This document shows, piece by piece, positions 1 through 9,856 of a stretch of DNA of 64,000 bases. The notes beneath the pieces were generated by a model that did not search any database, was not told where the DNA came from, and was given only the letters and a program-made list of their open reading frames with translations. The translations under genes were made by a program, and so were the position numbers. The first letter of the stretch is position 1. Every line of letters starts with the position of its first letter. Location: NCBI RefSeq assembly GCF_038049935.1, contig NZ_CP145886.1, forward strand, positions 1,434,501 through 1,498,500, read 5' to 3'. This DNA is from Rossellomorea sp. y25. GTDB lineage: Bacteria > Bacillota > Bacilli > Bacillales > Bacillaceae_B.

Positions 1-1
1 A

Positions 2-313
2 AACGAGCCACTGAAAGAAGTAGCTGGCTTGAAGGTCGTATCATCGGAAGACTATAAAGTAAGTAAAAAGGTTGACCTGCAATCCGGTGAAGAATCAACC
101 ATTCAATTACCGTCATCCAATGTTCTGAAATATCATCTTGAAGACGGATCATGGATTTGCCTGCGTCCATCAGGAACAGAGCCGAAGATCAAATTCTATT
201 TCAGTGTAATTGGTAAGACACAAAGCGATAGCGATAATAAATTACATGCTCTGCAAAAAGCCATCATGGCGAAAGTAGAAACGATGATCAGTTCATCTGT
301 AGGTGAGGCGTAA
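2..313 (+). CDS. pgcA: Phosphoglucomutase, C-terminal fragment (gene starts before the window)
   Basis: The reading frame is open from base 2 and encodes the last ~103 residues of an alpha-D-phosphohexomutase, an enzyme that interconverts glucose-6-phosphate and glucose-1-phosphate for UDP-glucose and cell-envelope glycolipid synthesis. The visible part is domain IV; the phosphate-binding loop LRPSGTEPKIKFYF is intact. The neighbours downstream (sensor kinase, response regulator, FMN reductase) match the pgcA(yhxB)-yhcY-yhcZ-azr order I recall from B. subtilis, which supports pgcA over other mutases of this superfamily. The start and catalytic serine lie outside the window. Confidence 0.9.
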   Translation, partial: NEPLKEVAGLKVVSSEDYKVSKKVDLQSGEESTIQLPSSNVLKYHLEDGSWICLRPSGTEPKIKFYFSVIGKTQSDSDNKLHALQKAIMAKVETMISSSVGEA

Positions 314-346
314 AACAAACAGCAGTATTGCATTGGATTGCGTAAT

Positions 347-386
347 AAAAAAACAAGAGATGTGCTGGTACATCTCTTGTTTTTTT
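347..386 (+). terminator. Intrinsic terminator after pgcA
   Basis: A-rich flank, then a 12-bp stem (ACAAGAGATGT / ACATCTCTTGT, short GCTGG loop) followed by a run of seven T. Confidence 0.9.
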
Positions 387-500
387 GGATTGAAAAAGAA
401 CATACGTTTTCAGTCAAAGGTCGTAGAGTGTTTCATTCTTTTTGAGAATACCGGTTTTGTGTGAAATCTATATAATAGTAGTGAAGGATCGGGGAGGACG

Positions 501-1622
501 ATGAAGATGAATCAAGAATCCCTTTCAAATATCGAGCTTTTGAAAGAGATAGCCGAATTGCTGAACAATGAAACAGAGCTTTCTTCTATGCTTTCAGGTG
601 CATTGAAGAAGCTGATCAGAGGCACAAGCTTCACAACGGGATGGATTTTCTTTATTGAAAAGGAAGGCAGTCACGAGCTTGTCTCCCATGAGAATCTCCC
701 GGAGTCACTATCTGACCGGAAATGTGAGCTGATGAAAAGGGGCGGCTGCTGGTGTGTCAATCGCTTTCGAAATGGAAAACTTACGAAAGCCTCCAATATC
801 ATCGAATGTCAGCGCATTGAGCAGGCCATTGAAGAAAACAGAGGGGATACAGATGAAATCACGTACCATGCAACGGTCCCTCTGCAGTCCGGAAATGAAT
901 CCTTTGGGTTATTAAATGTTGCAGCTCCGAATAAAACCCACTTTTCAACCGCTGAACTTGCTCTTCTCGAATCGGTTGCCTTCCAAATCGGTTCCGCCAT
1001 CAAGAGAATTACACTGACAAAGAAAGAGCAGGAAGTTGCTCTTATTGGTGAAAGGAACCGATTGGCAAGGGATCTTCATGACTCTGTGAATCAACTGTTA
1101 TTCTCACTTACGCTAACTGCAAGAGGCGGGGCGGAGATGACCGGGGAAGAGGAAGTGAATGGCACCTTCAAGACCATTCAGAATCTTGCCCAGGAAGCTC
1201 TATCGGAAATGAGGGCCCTCATCTGGCAATTAAGACCCCATGGTTTGGAAAATGGAATAGTCGAAGCCGTGAAAGGATACGCAGAAATGCTGGGCTTGAC
1301 CCTTGAAACGAAAGTAGAGGGCGTCATTTCCCTAAGTTCCAGGATAGAAGAAGTCCTGTGGCGGGTAAGCCAGGAAGCCCTTAGTAATTGTAAAAAGCAT
1401 TCTGGTGAGAAGTACATTTTTTATACATTAAAAAGTGAATCCCATTTCATTCATTTAATGATTGAAGATAGAGGCTACGGGTTTCAATATGACACCAAAC
1501 ATGCTCTGCCTTCTGTGGGGATACAAAGTATGAAGGAACGTGTGAAAAGCATTGGTGGAGAACTAACGATAAACAGTCAACTCGGAAAAGGAACGAGTAT
1601 ATCAGTTCAAATACCCTATTAG
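501..1622 (+). CDS. yhcY: Sensor histidine kinase with Cys-bearing GAF domain (YhcY/AirS type)
   Basis: Cytoplasmic two-component kinase of 373 aa with no membrane segment. Residues ~25-170 form a GAF domain; ~180-250 is a HisKA_3 dimerisation domain with the phospho-acceptor His193 in the motif ARDLHDSVNQLL; ~285-373 is an HATPase with an N-box (WRVSQEALSNCKKHS) and a DRGYGF G-box. The GAF domain has a cysteine set C75-x7-C83-x-C85-x17-C103, as expected for the Fe-S redox sensor AirS (formerly YhcS) of Staphylococcus. The ATG at 501 is only three bases from GGGGAGG; the ATG at 507 is better spaced and may be the real start. The partner regulator follows 17 bases later. Confidence 0.88.
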   Translation: MKMNQESLSNIELLKEIAELLNNETELSSMLSGALKKLIRGTSFTTGWIFFIEKEGSHELVSHENLPESLSDRKCELMKRGGCWCVNRFRNGKLTKASNIIECQRIEQAIEENRGDTDEITYHATVPLQSGNESFGLLNVAAPNKTHFSTAELALLESVAFQIGSAIKRITLTKKEQEVALIGERNRLARDLHDSVNQLLFSLTLTARGGAEMTGEEEVNGTFKTIQNLAQEALSEMRALIWQLRPHGLENGIVEAVKGYAEMLGLTLETKVEGVISLSSRIEEVLWRVSQEALSNCKKHSGEKYIFYTLKSESHFIHLMIEDRGYGFQYDTKHALPSVGIQSMKERVKSIGGELTINSQLGKGTSISVQIPY

Positions 1623-1639
1623 GATAGGAGGTGCCATGC

Positions 1640-2275
1640 ATGATCAGAGTGTTAATAGTAGATGACCACCATGTCGTACGTAGAGGCCTCGTCTTCTTTC
1701 TGAAAACACAAAAGGACCTGGACATCGTGGGAGAAGCGAAGAATGGTGCAGAAGCCGTTCAATTAGCTGAAACATTGGAACCCGATATCATCTTGATGGA
1801 TTTAATGATGCCGGTCATGGACGGAATTCAAGCAACAAAGGAAATTAAAAAGAATCATCCCGCTATTCAAATACTCATGCTCACCAGCTTTTCCGATCAG
1901 AATCACGTGATTCCGGCCATTGAAGCAGGAGCAGCCGGGTACCAATTAAAAGATATTGAACCCGATGAATTAGTGAATAGTATCCGGAAGCTTTTATCCG
2001 GGGAAAACTCTCTCCATCCTAAGGCAACCAACCATTTACTCACCCGTATTTCCAGAAAAGAACCACCCCACAAAATCCATGAGCTTACCAAACGGGAGAA
2101 GGATGTTTTGATTGAGCTTACGAAAGGGAAGAGTAACAAAGAGATTGCTTCCAGCCTTTTTATAACGGAAAAAACCGTCAAGACTCATATTTCAAACATT
2201 TTTTCCAAGCTGGAAGTAACGGATCGAACCCAAGCGGCATTGTATGCCGTTAAACATCAATTGACATCAAACTAA
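1640..2275 (+). CDS. yhcZ: NarL/LuxR-family response regulator (YhcZ type)
   Basis: Response regulator of 211 aa, the partner of the upstream GAF kinase. The receiver domain (~1-120) shows the acidic pair D8/D9, phospho-acceptor D54 (IILMDLMMP) and a conserved lysine in YQLKD. The LuxR-type helix-turn-helix (~145-211) contains LTKREKDVLIELTKGKSNKE and a recognition helix ending KTVKTHISNIFSKL. I start it at the ATG at 1640, because GGATAGGAGG lies 6-8 bases upstream; a GTG at 1631 would overlap that ribosome site. Likely a redox- or respiration-responsive regulator by analogy with AirR, which is inference. Confidence 0.88.
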   Translation: MIRVLIVDDHHVVRRGLVFFLKTQKDLDIVGEAKNGAEAVQLAETLEPDIILMDLMMPVMDGIQATKEIKKNHPAIQILMLTSFSDQNHVIPAIEAGAAGYQLKDIEPDELVNSIRKLLSGENSLHPKATNHLLTRISRKEPPHKIHELTKREKDVLIELTKGKSNKEIASSLFITEKTVKTHISNIFSKLEVTDRTQAALYAVKHQLTSN

Positions 2276-2836
<561 letters not shown>

Positions 2837-2844
2837 TCGCGAAA

Positions 2845-2868
2845 ATCGGCATTGTGCCGGTTTTTTTT
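2845..2868 (+). terminator. Intrinsic terminator after azr
   Basis: Short hairpin CGGCA-TTG-TGCCG followed by eight T. Confidence 0.75.
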
Positions 2869-2890
2869 AGGTTCAATTTAAACATACCAA

Positions 2891-2933
2891 AATAATAAAA
2901 GCTGATCCAATAGCGCATACTAATTGGATCAGC
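2891..2933 (-). terminator. Intrinsic terminator of yhdB
   Basis: Read on the minus strand: 11-bp stem GCTGATCCAAT / ATTGGATCAGC followed by TTTTATTATTTT, 22 bases after the yhdB stop. Confidence 0.8.
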
Positions 2934-2955
2934 CGTAGGTGGAATTCTCTTGTAG

Positions 2956-3210
2956 CTACATCTCTGCAAAGGTTTCCTCAAGTGGTTGCTCTACACTATA
3001 GGTGAAGTTTGCATGTTCAATATATCGTAAAAGCGTATATAGGTTACGCTCTACAATCGTGTAATCATTTGAAAAATGGTACGCATGTAAGAAGTGTTCA
3101 ATTCTTTTCGAAAGAAGGTCATCCTTCGTTCTCACCATGAGGATCAACAGGTTATCCCATTCTGATCGGTGAGTGTAATACAAGGCCCGATCGTAATCGA
3201 CTTTGTTCAC
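2956..3210 (-). CDS. yhdB: Conserved small protein YhdB
   Basis: 84-aa soluble protein without recognised catalytic motif. The N-terminus (DYDRALYYTHRSEWDNLLIL) resembles what I recall of B. subtilis YhdB, and the position next to azr and a YhdC-like gene agrees. Start is a GTG at 3210 preceded on the minus strand by AAAAGGAGGG with 7-base spacing. Convergent with azr. Mostly helical with many aromatic and acidic residues; function unknown. Confidence 0.8.
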   Translation of the reverse strand: MNKVDYDRALYYTHRSEWDNLLILMVRTKDDLLSKRIEHFLHAYHFSNDYTIVERNLYTLLRYIEHANFTYSVEQPLEETFAEM

Positions 3211-3376
3211 TTGGTTTCCCTCCTTTTGAAGGGGTAATCATATTGTATGGAGAAAACCGCATTTATTTCTCTGTAAAAGTTGGTTATGTTGCAAATGCTG
3301 GCTTTCCTACTATTGGGTGAATAAATCAGTGAATTTAATTCATCCTATTAATGAAACGTAAACAGAGGTGATGATA

Positions 3377-3679
3377 ATGAAGAAAGTCATAGTGATTGCA
3401 TCAACCGTATTTTTTCTGTTATTTTCAAGTCATGCAAATGCTCAACCAACGGATTATCAAAAATTTGGCCGGATTGCCACAGCCGTTATTAAAGAAGATT
3501 ATCCTGGTCAGCCTGTGAAGGATTATCAATATCAAGGTAGAAAGAAAATGACTGAAAACAAAGTGGCCGATTCATTTGAATTTACCGTTCAAGAGAACAA
3601 TGCAGAGAAAAAGGTACTTGTAGTCGTCGTACACGATCTTGATAATGAAAAAATACTGAACATTACGGTGCAGGAATAG
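3377..3679 (+). CDS. yhdC: Secreted DUF3889-type protein (YhdC-like)
   Basis: About 100 aa with a clear Sec signal peptide (MKKVIVIASTVFFLLFSSHANA, cleavage probably after ANA), so it is exported. The mature part (DYQKFGRIATAVIKEDYPG) fits the DUF3889 family, whose B. subtilis member YhdC sits in the same place. ATG at 3377 is chosen because AGAGGTG lies six bases before it; the GTG and ATG at 3368-3371 fall inside the ribosome site. No Cys residues and no known enzymatic activity; role unknown, probably cell-surface or extracellular. Confidence 0.8.
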   Translation: MKKVIVIASTVFFLLFSSHANAQPTDYQKFGRIATAVIKEDYPGQPVKDYQYQGRKKMTENKVADSFEFTVQENNAEKKVLVVVVHDLDNEKILNITVQE

Positions 3680-3692
3680 GTGCAACAGATAA

Positions 3693-3719
3693 AGTCTTCT
3701 TAAGAGAAGGCTTTTTTTG
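3693..3719 (+). terminator. Intrinsic terminator after yhdC
   Basis: GTCTTCT-TAAG-AGAAGGC hairpin and seven T. Confidence 0.75.
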
Positions 3720-3775
3720 TTCGGCTTGTGAACGGATATCTAAAGGAGGGTATTTTGTCATTGCAATGATGCGGT

Positions 3776-3860
3776 GTTCACAATTTGGCACAAGTTTCTC
3801 CAAAAGTGGTACAACAAAGCGTAAATCTGGCACAACAAACCAGATTTGGCACAATAACCC
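3776..3860. repeat. 21-bp-period tandem repeat, copy A
   Basis: Four units built on TGGCACAACAAA, with TGG at 3786, 3807, 3828 and 3847 (spacing 21, 21, 19). The block begins GTTCACAATTTGGCACAA, identical over 18 bases to the start of the block at 35911. Read on the minus strand it is open and gives heptads of the form VVPxxxx. It fills part of the 394-base gap between yhdC and the MFS gene; the rest of the gap holds an imperfect CCACGTGG palindrome (3876-3892) and a GTTAGA...TCTAAC inverted repeat (3893-3915). Confidence 0.8.
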
Positions 3861-4073
3861 TAGCAAAACACCTAATATACCACGTGGTGTATGTTAGAAT
3901 GCGTCACAATCTAACACCAAAACACCGTATTGTTAATAAAATAAAGTATTCACTGCAAAAATTGAAACGATTTGCTAAAATAAACCTATACATAATTTGA
4001 AAGGGGATCTTTATTCCCATGTGATGCCATCTTTTCTCACCTAAATAAAAACTGAATAGAGGGAGGAAAAGAT

Positions 4074-5264
4074 ATGCATTCCACTGCATTTAGAAATCTT
4101 TGGTTCGGTCAAGCGTTAGCCAATATGGGAGATATTTTGTACATTGTTGGGTTAATCTCCCTTGTATACAATATAACGGGTTCTGCTGTTTATATGACGG
4201 CCGTTCCTTTGGTGATTACGTTTTCGCGTTTCATCAGTAGTATGGCGGCACCTCTTCTGTTGAATCGCACGCAAATGAAGAGTTTGATTGCTTACTCTCA
4301 AATGGGGAAAACATTCTTCCTATGTTTTTTTCTCTTGTTAATGGTACTCAATATTGAAAATGTGTGGTTCTTTTTAGGGTGTGCGAGTATCATTTCATTT
4401 TTAGATGGCTGGGCATTGCCTGCCAGGAACTCTTATGTGCCTTTTCTTGTGAAACGGGAAGAGTTGATGGGGGCGAACGGATTCCTTTCTACCGTGGATC
4501 AGACGATACAATTCTCAAGCTGGGCATTAGGTGGAATCCTATTATCGCTTATAAATGAAACGAATCTTTTTATCGTGATCATTGTTTTGTTTCTTGCAAG
4601 TACGTTGTTTATGATGAAGCTGCCTGTTATCCCAAGCACCAGCTTAGAAGTGAGAAAAGTTTGGTGGCAACAGCTTGGAGAAGGGTGGTCAGAGGTTAGA
4701 AAGAGAAAGGGATTAGTTCCCGTGTTTTGGATCTATGGGTTAGAGTCGATTTCTGGCACCGTTTGGATTGCGGCTGTTTTGTATTTGTATGTTGATCTGC
4801 AATTGCAGAGAGGGGAAGAATGGTGGGGGTTCATCAACTCCAGCTTCTTTGTAGGCTTGGTTCTTGCTTCGTATTTGATTTTTAAGCTTCACGGCTTGTT
4901 TTCAAAGTTCAGGCATAGATGGCTCCCGCTTTGCATGGTCTTTACATCAAGTGTGACACTCGTCTATGCCTGGAATAAGGTTGCTCTCCTTGCACTCGTT
5001 TTAACCTTTGTGTTCGGTTTGTTTGATCAAATTAAAAATGTCGTTCTTCAGACGTATTTGCAGGAAAGTGCACCACCTGAAGAGCTTGGGAAAATCTATG
5101 CTGCACAAGGAGCGTTAACCACATTGCTGTTTGGGTTATCCTCTGTTGGAGTAGGGCTGCTTCTTGAAATACTGAGTATTTCAATGATTTTCTCACTATC
5201 AGCGCTCTTACTGCTGGGTACTCTCATTCCAGTAATGATCCTGCAAAAGAATATAAGAATGTAA
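4074..5264 (+). CDS. MFS transporter, likely drug/solute efflux
   Basis: 396-aa integral membrane protein with about 12 hydrophobic segments, the normal size for the major facilitator superfamily. The N-terminus ([33 protein letters not shown]) is typical of MFS exporters in which a short cytoplasmic leader precedes TM1. Strong GAGGGAGG ribosome site before ATG 4074. Monocistronic: terminator on both sides. An inverted repeat at 3893-3915 and a palindrome at 3876-3892 upstream could be operators. Substrate unknown. It is the first of two MFS genes in this window preceded by the same 21-bp tandem repeat. Confidence 0.85.
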   Translation: MHSTAFRNLWFGQALANMGDILYIVGLISLVYNITGSAVYMTAVPLVITFSRFISSMAAPLLLNRTQMKSLIAYSQMGKTFFLCFFLLLMVLNIENVWFFLGCASIISFLDGWALPARNSYVPFLVKREELMGANGFLSTVDQTIQFSSWALGGILLSLINETNLFIVIIVLFLASTLFMMKLPVIPSTSLEVRKVWWQQLGEGWSEVRKRKGLVPVFWIYGLESISGTVWIAAVLYLYVDLQLQRGEEWWGFINSSFFVGLVLASYLIFKLHGLFSKFRHRWLPLCMVFTSSVTLVYAWNKVALLALVLTFVFGLFDQIKNVVLQTYLQESAPPEELGKIYAAQGALTTLLFGLSSVGVGLLLEILSISMIFSLSALLLLGTLIPVMILQKNIRM

Positions 5265-5275
5265 TATTTGTTGAA

Positions 5276-5313
5276 GAGCTGTTCCCAATTAACGATAGGG
5301 AGCAGCTTTTTTT
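5276..5313 (+). terminator. Intrinsic terminator after MFS gene
   Basis: Stem AGCTGTTCCC / GGGAGCAGCT followed by seven T. Confidence 0.88.
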
Positions 5314-5320
5314 GTCGACT

Positions 5321-5366
5321 TCATCCTATGCTTGTCTGGCCTGCCCAACCCGCCTCCGCTTTTCTT
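5321..5366. repeat. 3' fragment of an interspersed structured repeat
   Basis: TCATCCTATGCTTGTCTGGC and the following 26 bases match the right end of the complete element at 54919-55041 (TCATCTTATGCTTGTCGCCT...CTCCGCTTTTCT). The left arm is missing. Both copies start directly after a GCAGCTTTTTT terminator. Confidence 0.65.
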
Positions 5367-5425
5367 CTCATCAAATCCCTTTTCTTTTCATACATTTAGA
5401 TAAGAGAATAAAGAGGGGGATGACG

Positions 5426-6838
5426 ATGAATTTAGAGGAGCAAAGGCAGTTACAAAATGCTATAGGGGAAATTACTGAGATTGCAGCCGGGTTTGGTCTT
5501 GATTTTTATCCGATGCGCTATGAGATTTGTCCTGCTGAGATTATTTATACATTTGGTGCTTATGGGATGCCGACTCGTTTTTCTCACTGGAGTTTTGGTA
5601 AACAGTTTCATAAGATGAAGCTTCAATATGATTTGGGTTTAAGCAAGATTTATGAACTCGTGATTAATTCTGATCCTTGTTATGCTTTTTTATTGGACTC
5701 GAATTCGCTTATTCAGAATAAGTTGATTGTGGCACATGTGTTGGCCCATTGTGATTTCTTTAAGAATAATGTCCGATTCCAGAACACGAAGCGGGATATG
5801 GTAGAGAGCATGGCGGCTACTGCGGAACGAGTGCGAAGATATGAGATAGAACATGGGAAGCAGGAGGTTGAAAACTTCCTGGATGCCGTGCTTGCCGTGG
5901 ATGAGCATATTGATCCGTCATTAATGCGCCCGAAGCTGTCGTGGACGATGGATGATGTGGAATGGGTAGAGGAAGAAGTGATTCATGCGACACCTTATGA
6001 TGATCTGTGGTCATTGGATGAAAAGCCGAAGAGCAGAGAAAAGAAAAAGGTGAAGAAGAAGTTCCCTCCTCAGCCGGAAAAAGATATTCTTCTCTTTATC
6101 GAGCAGTACAGCAGGGAGTTGTCTGATTGGCAGCGGGATATATTGACGATGATGAGGGAAGAGATGCTGTATTTCTGGCCACAGCTTGAAACGAAAATCA
6201 TGAATGAAGGATGGGCTTCGTATTGGCACCAGCGAATCATCCGTGAAATGGATCTGACGAGTGGTGAGTCCATTGAGTTTGCAAAGCTGAATGCAGGTGT
6301 TGTACAGCCTTCCCGTACGCAGATTAATCCGTATTATTTAGGATTGAAGATTTTTGAGGATATTGAAGATCGTTTCGACAACCCTACGGATGAAATGAAA
6401 AAGCGTGGGGCGAAACCGAATTCCGGCCGTGAAAAAATGTTTGAGGTTCGTGAGATTGAATCTGACATTTCTTTCTTACGGAACTATTTAACAAAGGATC
6501 TTGTTACGAGAGAAGATATGTATTTGTTCCAGAAGCAAGGGAAGGACTATAAAATCGTCGATAAAGAATGGACTCATGTACGGGACCAGCTGGTAGGCAT
6601 GAGGGTTAATGGCGGGTTCCCTTACATTACGGTGAATGATGGGGATTATATGAAGAGCGGGGAGCTTTATCTTAAGCACTGGTTTGAAGACGTGGAGCTC
6701 GATATTAAGTATTTAGAAAAGGTTTTACCGTATCTGCATCAGCTGTGGGGAAGACCGGTGCATATCGAAACCCGTGTGGAGAACCGTGATATGTTATTTA
6801 CGTATGACGGCAGAAGTGTTCAAAGAAAATATTTGTGA
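5426..6838 (+). CDS. spoVR: Stage V sporulation protein R
   Basis: About 470 aa when started at ATG 5426 (AAGAGGGGG six bases upstream), the same length as B. subtilis SpoVR; an upstream open frame to 5312 runs through a terminator and is not credible. The family hallmark segments are present: the N-terminal [38 protein letters not shown], a central [13 protein letters not shown] block, and [13 protein letters not shown]. SpoVR is needed for spore cortex formation in Bacillus; homologues elsewhere pair with YeaH/PrkA kinases, but no such partner is adjacent here. Soluble, mostly helical; molecular activity is not established. Confidence 0.96.
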   Translation: MNLEEQRQLQNAIGEITEIAAGFGLDFYPMRYEICPAEIIYTFGAYGMPTRFSHWSFGKQFHKMKLQYDLGLSKIYELVINSDPCYAFLLDSNSLIQNKLIVAHVLAHCDFFKNNVRFQNTKRDMVESMAATAERVRRYEIEHGKQEVENFLDAVLAVDEHIDPSLMRPKLSWTMDDVEWVEEEVIHATPYDDLWSLDEKPKSREKKKVKKKFPPQPEKDILLFIEQYSRELSDWQRDILTMMREEMLYFWPQLETKIMNEGWASYWHQRIIREMDLTSGESIEFAKLNAGVVQPSRTQINPYYLGLKIFEDIEDRFDNPTDEMKKRGAKPNSGREKMFEVREIESDISFLRNYLTKDLVTREDMYLFQKQGKDYKIVDKEWTHVRDQLVGMRVNGGFPYITVNDGDYMKSGELYLKHWFEDVELDIKYLEKVLPYLHQLWGRPVHIETRVENRDMLFTYDGRSVQRKYL

Positions 6839-6844
6839 AAATAC

Positions 6845-6884
6845 GGAGCCGTTTTCAGGTGAAGATCCTGAAGCGGCTCTTTTC
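6845..6884 (+). terminator. Intrinsic terminator after spoVR
   Basis: GAGCCGTTTTCAGG / CCTGAAGCGGCTC stem with TTTTCT tail. Confidence 0.88.
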
Positions 6885-6973
6885 TAGTTTAATAATAACG
6901 AATCAGTTCTAAATAACAGGACGGGCTTATACATAATAATAAAGGTTAAAATTTATCTAGAGGAGGAGATAGC

Positions 6974-7318
6974 TTGGCAGATGTTGAAGTCTTTATCGGT
7001 GATTTAACGGACCAGACATTTCATTATGAAGGGGGAGACTGGAATCATAATTACCCGAAAAGGATCAGTCCGTTTTTTCCGAAAGGGTATGAACTCTTTT
7101 TCTCCCTATTGGATGGCATTTATTATAAGAAATTAGAAGGCAGGCAAACAGACTGGGGAAGTCATACCTGTTTGATGTATCCTGATGAAATGCTGTCGGT
7201 CTTGGAAGAATACTATAAGCGGGATATGGAAAATGAACAGGTGCAGCAATTATTTCAGTTTATAAAGCAATTGAATCCCCATCAACAATACGGCTTAGTG
7301 GCATGCGAGATGTCATAA
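6974..7318 (+). CDS. Hypothetical soluble protein
   Basis: 114 aa starting at TTG 6974, with AGAGGAGGAG nine bases upstream and no closer ATG. I do not recognise the family. The protein is acidic and aromatic (FHYEGGDWNHNYPKRISPFFPKG), has no signal peptide, no membrane segment and a single Cys pair too far apart to suggest a metal site. It sits alone between spoVR and a convergent membrane gene and shares a perfect bidirectional terminator with the latter. Confidence 0.75.
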   Translation: MADVEVFIGDLTDQTFHYEGGDWNHNYPKRISPFFPKGYELFFSLLDGIYYKKLEGRQTDWGSHTCLMYPDEMLSVLEEYYKRDMENEQVQQLFQFIKQLNPHQQYGLVACEMS

Positions 7319-7323
7319 CGCAG

Positions 7324-7357
7324 AAAAGGACAAATGCCTGAGGCATTTGTCCTTTTT
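7324..7357. terminator. Bidirectional terminator
   Basis: Perfect palindrome AAAAAGGACAAATGCC-TGA-GGCATTTGTCCTTTTT serving convergent genes at 6974 and 7985. Confidence 0.92.
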
Positions 7358-7985
7358 ACAAACTTACATTATTTCGACTGGTGAATCGGGTATTGAGTCT
7401 ATCGGTAAAAAATAAAAAGGATTTTTGAAAGATGGGACTTTGAATAAACGTATAAATAAAGGTGAAAACGAAGACTGGACCGGAAAGAAGCAGTCCGATT
7501 AGTAACACCGCACACTCACACATGATCCGGACTCTGCTGATTGATAAGTTGGTCAGGTCCGAAATGGTAAGCATAAACCCGTCACGCGGACCTGTACCAA
7601 GGTGAGCCGCTGAATACAATCCTCCGCCAATCCCCATTAAAATAATCGCTGATAATAGAATCAGGATATCTGCGACTATGTTCGTTTGAGGCGGAAGTAG
7701 ATCGTAAAATAGAAAGAAGTCGACCAACATGCCAACCATTACTCCGTTAAGGATTGTCCCGATACGAACATACTTCCCTTTCAGAACAAGGGTGCCTGCA
7801 ATCAGGGTGGCACCGACAATTATATTCCATGTTCCAATCGTTAAGCCGAACTTCTCAAACATGGCAATGTTTAACACATCCCATGGATGGATCCCTAAAT
7901 ATTGCACTTTAATGGACATACTGATCCCATAGCTGAAAATAAGTAATCCTATTACAAAATAGCTTATTTGCCAATAGATTTTCAT
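7356..7985 (-). CDS. YczE/YyaS/YitT-family membrane protein
   Basis: 209 aa with about five hydrophobic segments and a positive C-terminus. The family signatures are the amphipathic IHPWDVLNIAMFEKFGLTIGTWNI loop (~32-55) and GIGGGLYSAAHLGTGPRDGFMLTIS (~120-144). The B. subtilis relative YczE is needed for surfactin production in an unclear way; function of this copy is not known. Start ATG 7985 has AAAGGAGA upstream on the minus strand. Monocistronic. Confidence 0.85.
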   Translation of the reverse strand: MKIYWQISYFVIGLLIFSYGISMSIKVQYLGIHPWDVLNIAMFEKFGLTIGTWNIIVGATLIAGTLVLKGKYVRIGTILNGVMVGMLVDFFLFYDLLPPQTNIVADILILLSAIILMGIGGGLYSAAHLGTGPRDGFMLTISDLTNLSISRVRIMCECAVLLIGLLLSGPVFVFTFIYTFIQSPIFQKSFLFFTDRLNTRFTSRNNVSL

Positions 7986-8184
7986 ATTGTCTCCTTTGAA
8001 ATAACAGTCATCACTCTATAACAATATTTTACAACGAAAAGGTTTATGAAGATATGGTTTGTTTTTTGTTTAGTAGGGAGAGGGCGAATGTCCTGAAGAA
8101 GATGTACATCCTTTGAAGGAGAAAGCGTGAGGAGAGTAGGAAGAAAGAAATGAATATTCAGTTATTTATATTATTTGGAGTGGA

Positions 8185-8204
8185 TATAATTGACAGCGCT
8201 TTCG
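8185..8204 (+). promoter_or_regulatory. Possible -10 box and cre-like site before SLC13 gene
   Basis: TATAAT at 8185-8190 is followed at once by TGACAGCGCTTTCG (8191-8204), which matches the CcpA cre consensus TGWAANCGNTNWCA at all but two positions. A cre placed at the transcription start would mean glucose repression of the carboxylate carrier. The -35 is poor. Confidence 0.4.
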
Positions 8205-8250
8205 ATGGTCGATAGAGTTTTAGTAAGACGAGTAATGGGGGAATGAGTAG

Positions 8251-9855
8251 ATGCTAATTGTGAAAAACGCATGGGGGACACTTTGGAAATGGCATGGAGA
8301 TGTGATGGATACTTTGCAATTTTTCACTTCCGGAAGTACGCCTGCTGCTTCAGACACGGTGGATACAAATCTTGTTCCGGAGCCTAATGCAAACCCAAGA
8401 CAGAAAATCGGGTTTATTTTGGGACCACTCCTATTTATTCTTATTATGTTATTTTTCTCTCCTGAAGGTTTAGCGAAGGAGGCTGTTGCTGTCCTTGCAG
8501 GTACAACATGGATAGCGGTATGGTGGATAACAGAAGCAATACCAATTCCGGCTACTGCTTTGTTGCCTATCATTTTGTTTCCACTTACGGGAGCTCTTCA
8601 ATCCGGGGATGTCACGTCTGCCTATGGTGATAGTACGATTTTTCTTTTTATGGGTGGGTTTATCATTGCAATTGCGATGGAAAAGTGGAACTTACATAAG
8701 CGCATTGCCATGAACATCATTTTGTTGATTGGTACAGGCACTGAAAGAATTGTACTTGGATTCATGCTGGCTACTGGTTTTTTATCTATGTGGATCTCGA
8801 ATACGGCAACGGCTATGATGATGCTTCCGATTGGAACAGCCGTGATTTATCAAGTGAATCAAAGTCTAGAAAAGGAGGGGGCTAAAAGAACAGGTCACTT
8901 CAGTAAAGTGATCATGCTGGGGATTGCCTATAGTGCATCGATCGGAGGCTTGGGAACGTTGATCGGAACGCCTCCAAACACGATATTTGCTGCAGTGGTG
9001 AAACAGTTGTATGGGATTGATTTCTCGTTTGCGAAATGGATGCTTTTTGGGGTTCCACTTGCTGCTATTCTTCTATTTGTTACTTGGTGGTATTTAATCA
9101 AGGTGGCTTTTCCATTAAAGATTAAAGAATTGCCGGGGGGAAGGGAGATTGTAGAGAAAGAGAACCGGTCTCTTGGTCGCATTTCATTTGAAGAAAAGCT
9201 TGTTCTTACGGTCTTTGTCGCTACAGCCCTATGCTGGATCACCCGATCGTTTCTATTGAACCAATGGATTCCGTCATTAGACGACACCATCATAGCGATT
9301 ACAGGGGCACTCGTTTTATTCCTTCTTCCAGGAAGAAAAGAATCGCGATTGATCAATTGGGATGATGCGAAGAAGCTTCCATGGGGAATCCTGCTCTTAT
9401 TCGGTGGAGGTCTTGCCATTGCCAAAGGTTTCAAAGAGACGGGGTTGGCAGAGTGGATCGGACAGCAACTAACGATTCTTGAAGGAATATCCTTCATTAT
9501 CATCTTGCTTGCAGTGACGACCTTTGTTATTTTCTTAACGGAAATTACGTCCAATACGGCAACAGCCACGATGATGTTTCCGATAATGGCTGCTCTTGCA
9601 GCTGCCTTGAATGTTCACCCTTATAGTCTGATGGTGGCGGCGGGCTTAGCTGCGTCATGTGCTTTCATGCTGCCGGTGGCTACACCTCCGAATGCTGTCG
9701 TATTCGGATCAGGTTATATCAAAATGGGAGACATGGTCAAGGCGGGTATATGGTTAAATCTGATTAGTATCGTATGTATTGCACTTTTGATTTATTTTTT
9801 CATGCCACTCGTGTGGGGAATCGATTTAGGTGTCTTACCTGAAAATATGAACTGA
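8251..9855 (+). CDS. SLC13/DASS-family sodium:dicarboxylate (or sulfate) symporter
   Basis: 534-aa membrane carrier of the divalent-anion:Na+ symporter family, in the expected length range. Two inverted-repeat halves each end in the substrate/Na+ signature: WISNTATAMMMLPIGTA (~178-194) and EITSNTATATMMFP (~430-443), the SNT motifs that bind carboxylate and sodium in VcINDY. It should import C4- or tricarboxylates (succinate, malate, citrate); sulfate is less likely without cysteine-synthesis neighbours. ATG 8251 follows GGGGGA by eight bases; a ~50-residue cytoplasmic N-tail precedes TM1. Monocistronic, perhaps under CcpA. Confidence 0.88.
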   Translation: MLIVKNAWGTLWKWHGDVMDTLQFFTSGSTPAASDTVDTNLVPEPNANPRQKIGFILGPLLFILIMLFFSPEGLAKEAVAVLAGTTWIAVWWITEAIPIPATALLPIILFPLTGALQSGDVTSAYGDSTIFLFMGGFIIAIAMEKWNLHKRIAMNIILLIGTGTERIVLGFMLATGFLSMWISNTATAMMMLPIGTAVIYQVNQSLEKEGAKRTGHFSKVIMLGIAYSASIGGLGTLIGTPPNTIFAAVVKQLYGIDFSFAKWMLFGVPLAAILLFVTWWYLIKVAFPLKIKELPGGREIVEKENRSLGRISFEEKLVLTVFVATALCWITRSFLLNQWIPSLDDTIIAITGALVLFLLPGRKESRLINWDDAKKLPWGILLLFGGGLAIAKGFKETGLAEWIGQQLTILEGISFIIILLAVTTFVIFLTEITSNTATATMMFPIMAALAAALNVHPYSLMVAAGLAASCAFMLPVATPPNAVVFGSGYIKMGDMVKAGIWLNLISIVCIALLIYFFMPLVWGIDLGVLPENMN

Positions 9856-9856
9856 A

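Noticed and set aside
3663..3866. 67-codon minus-strand frame over repeat copy A
   Set aside because: Same reason: periodic DNA, overlaps the yhdC terminator, no ribosome site.
8928..9569. 213-codon minus-strand frame inside the SLC13 gene
   Set aside because: Antisense shadow of a hydrophobic membrane protein gene; composition not protein-like.
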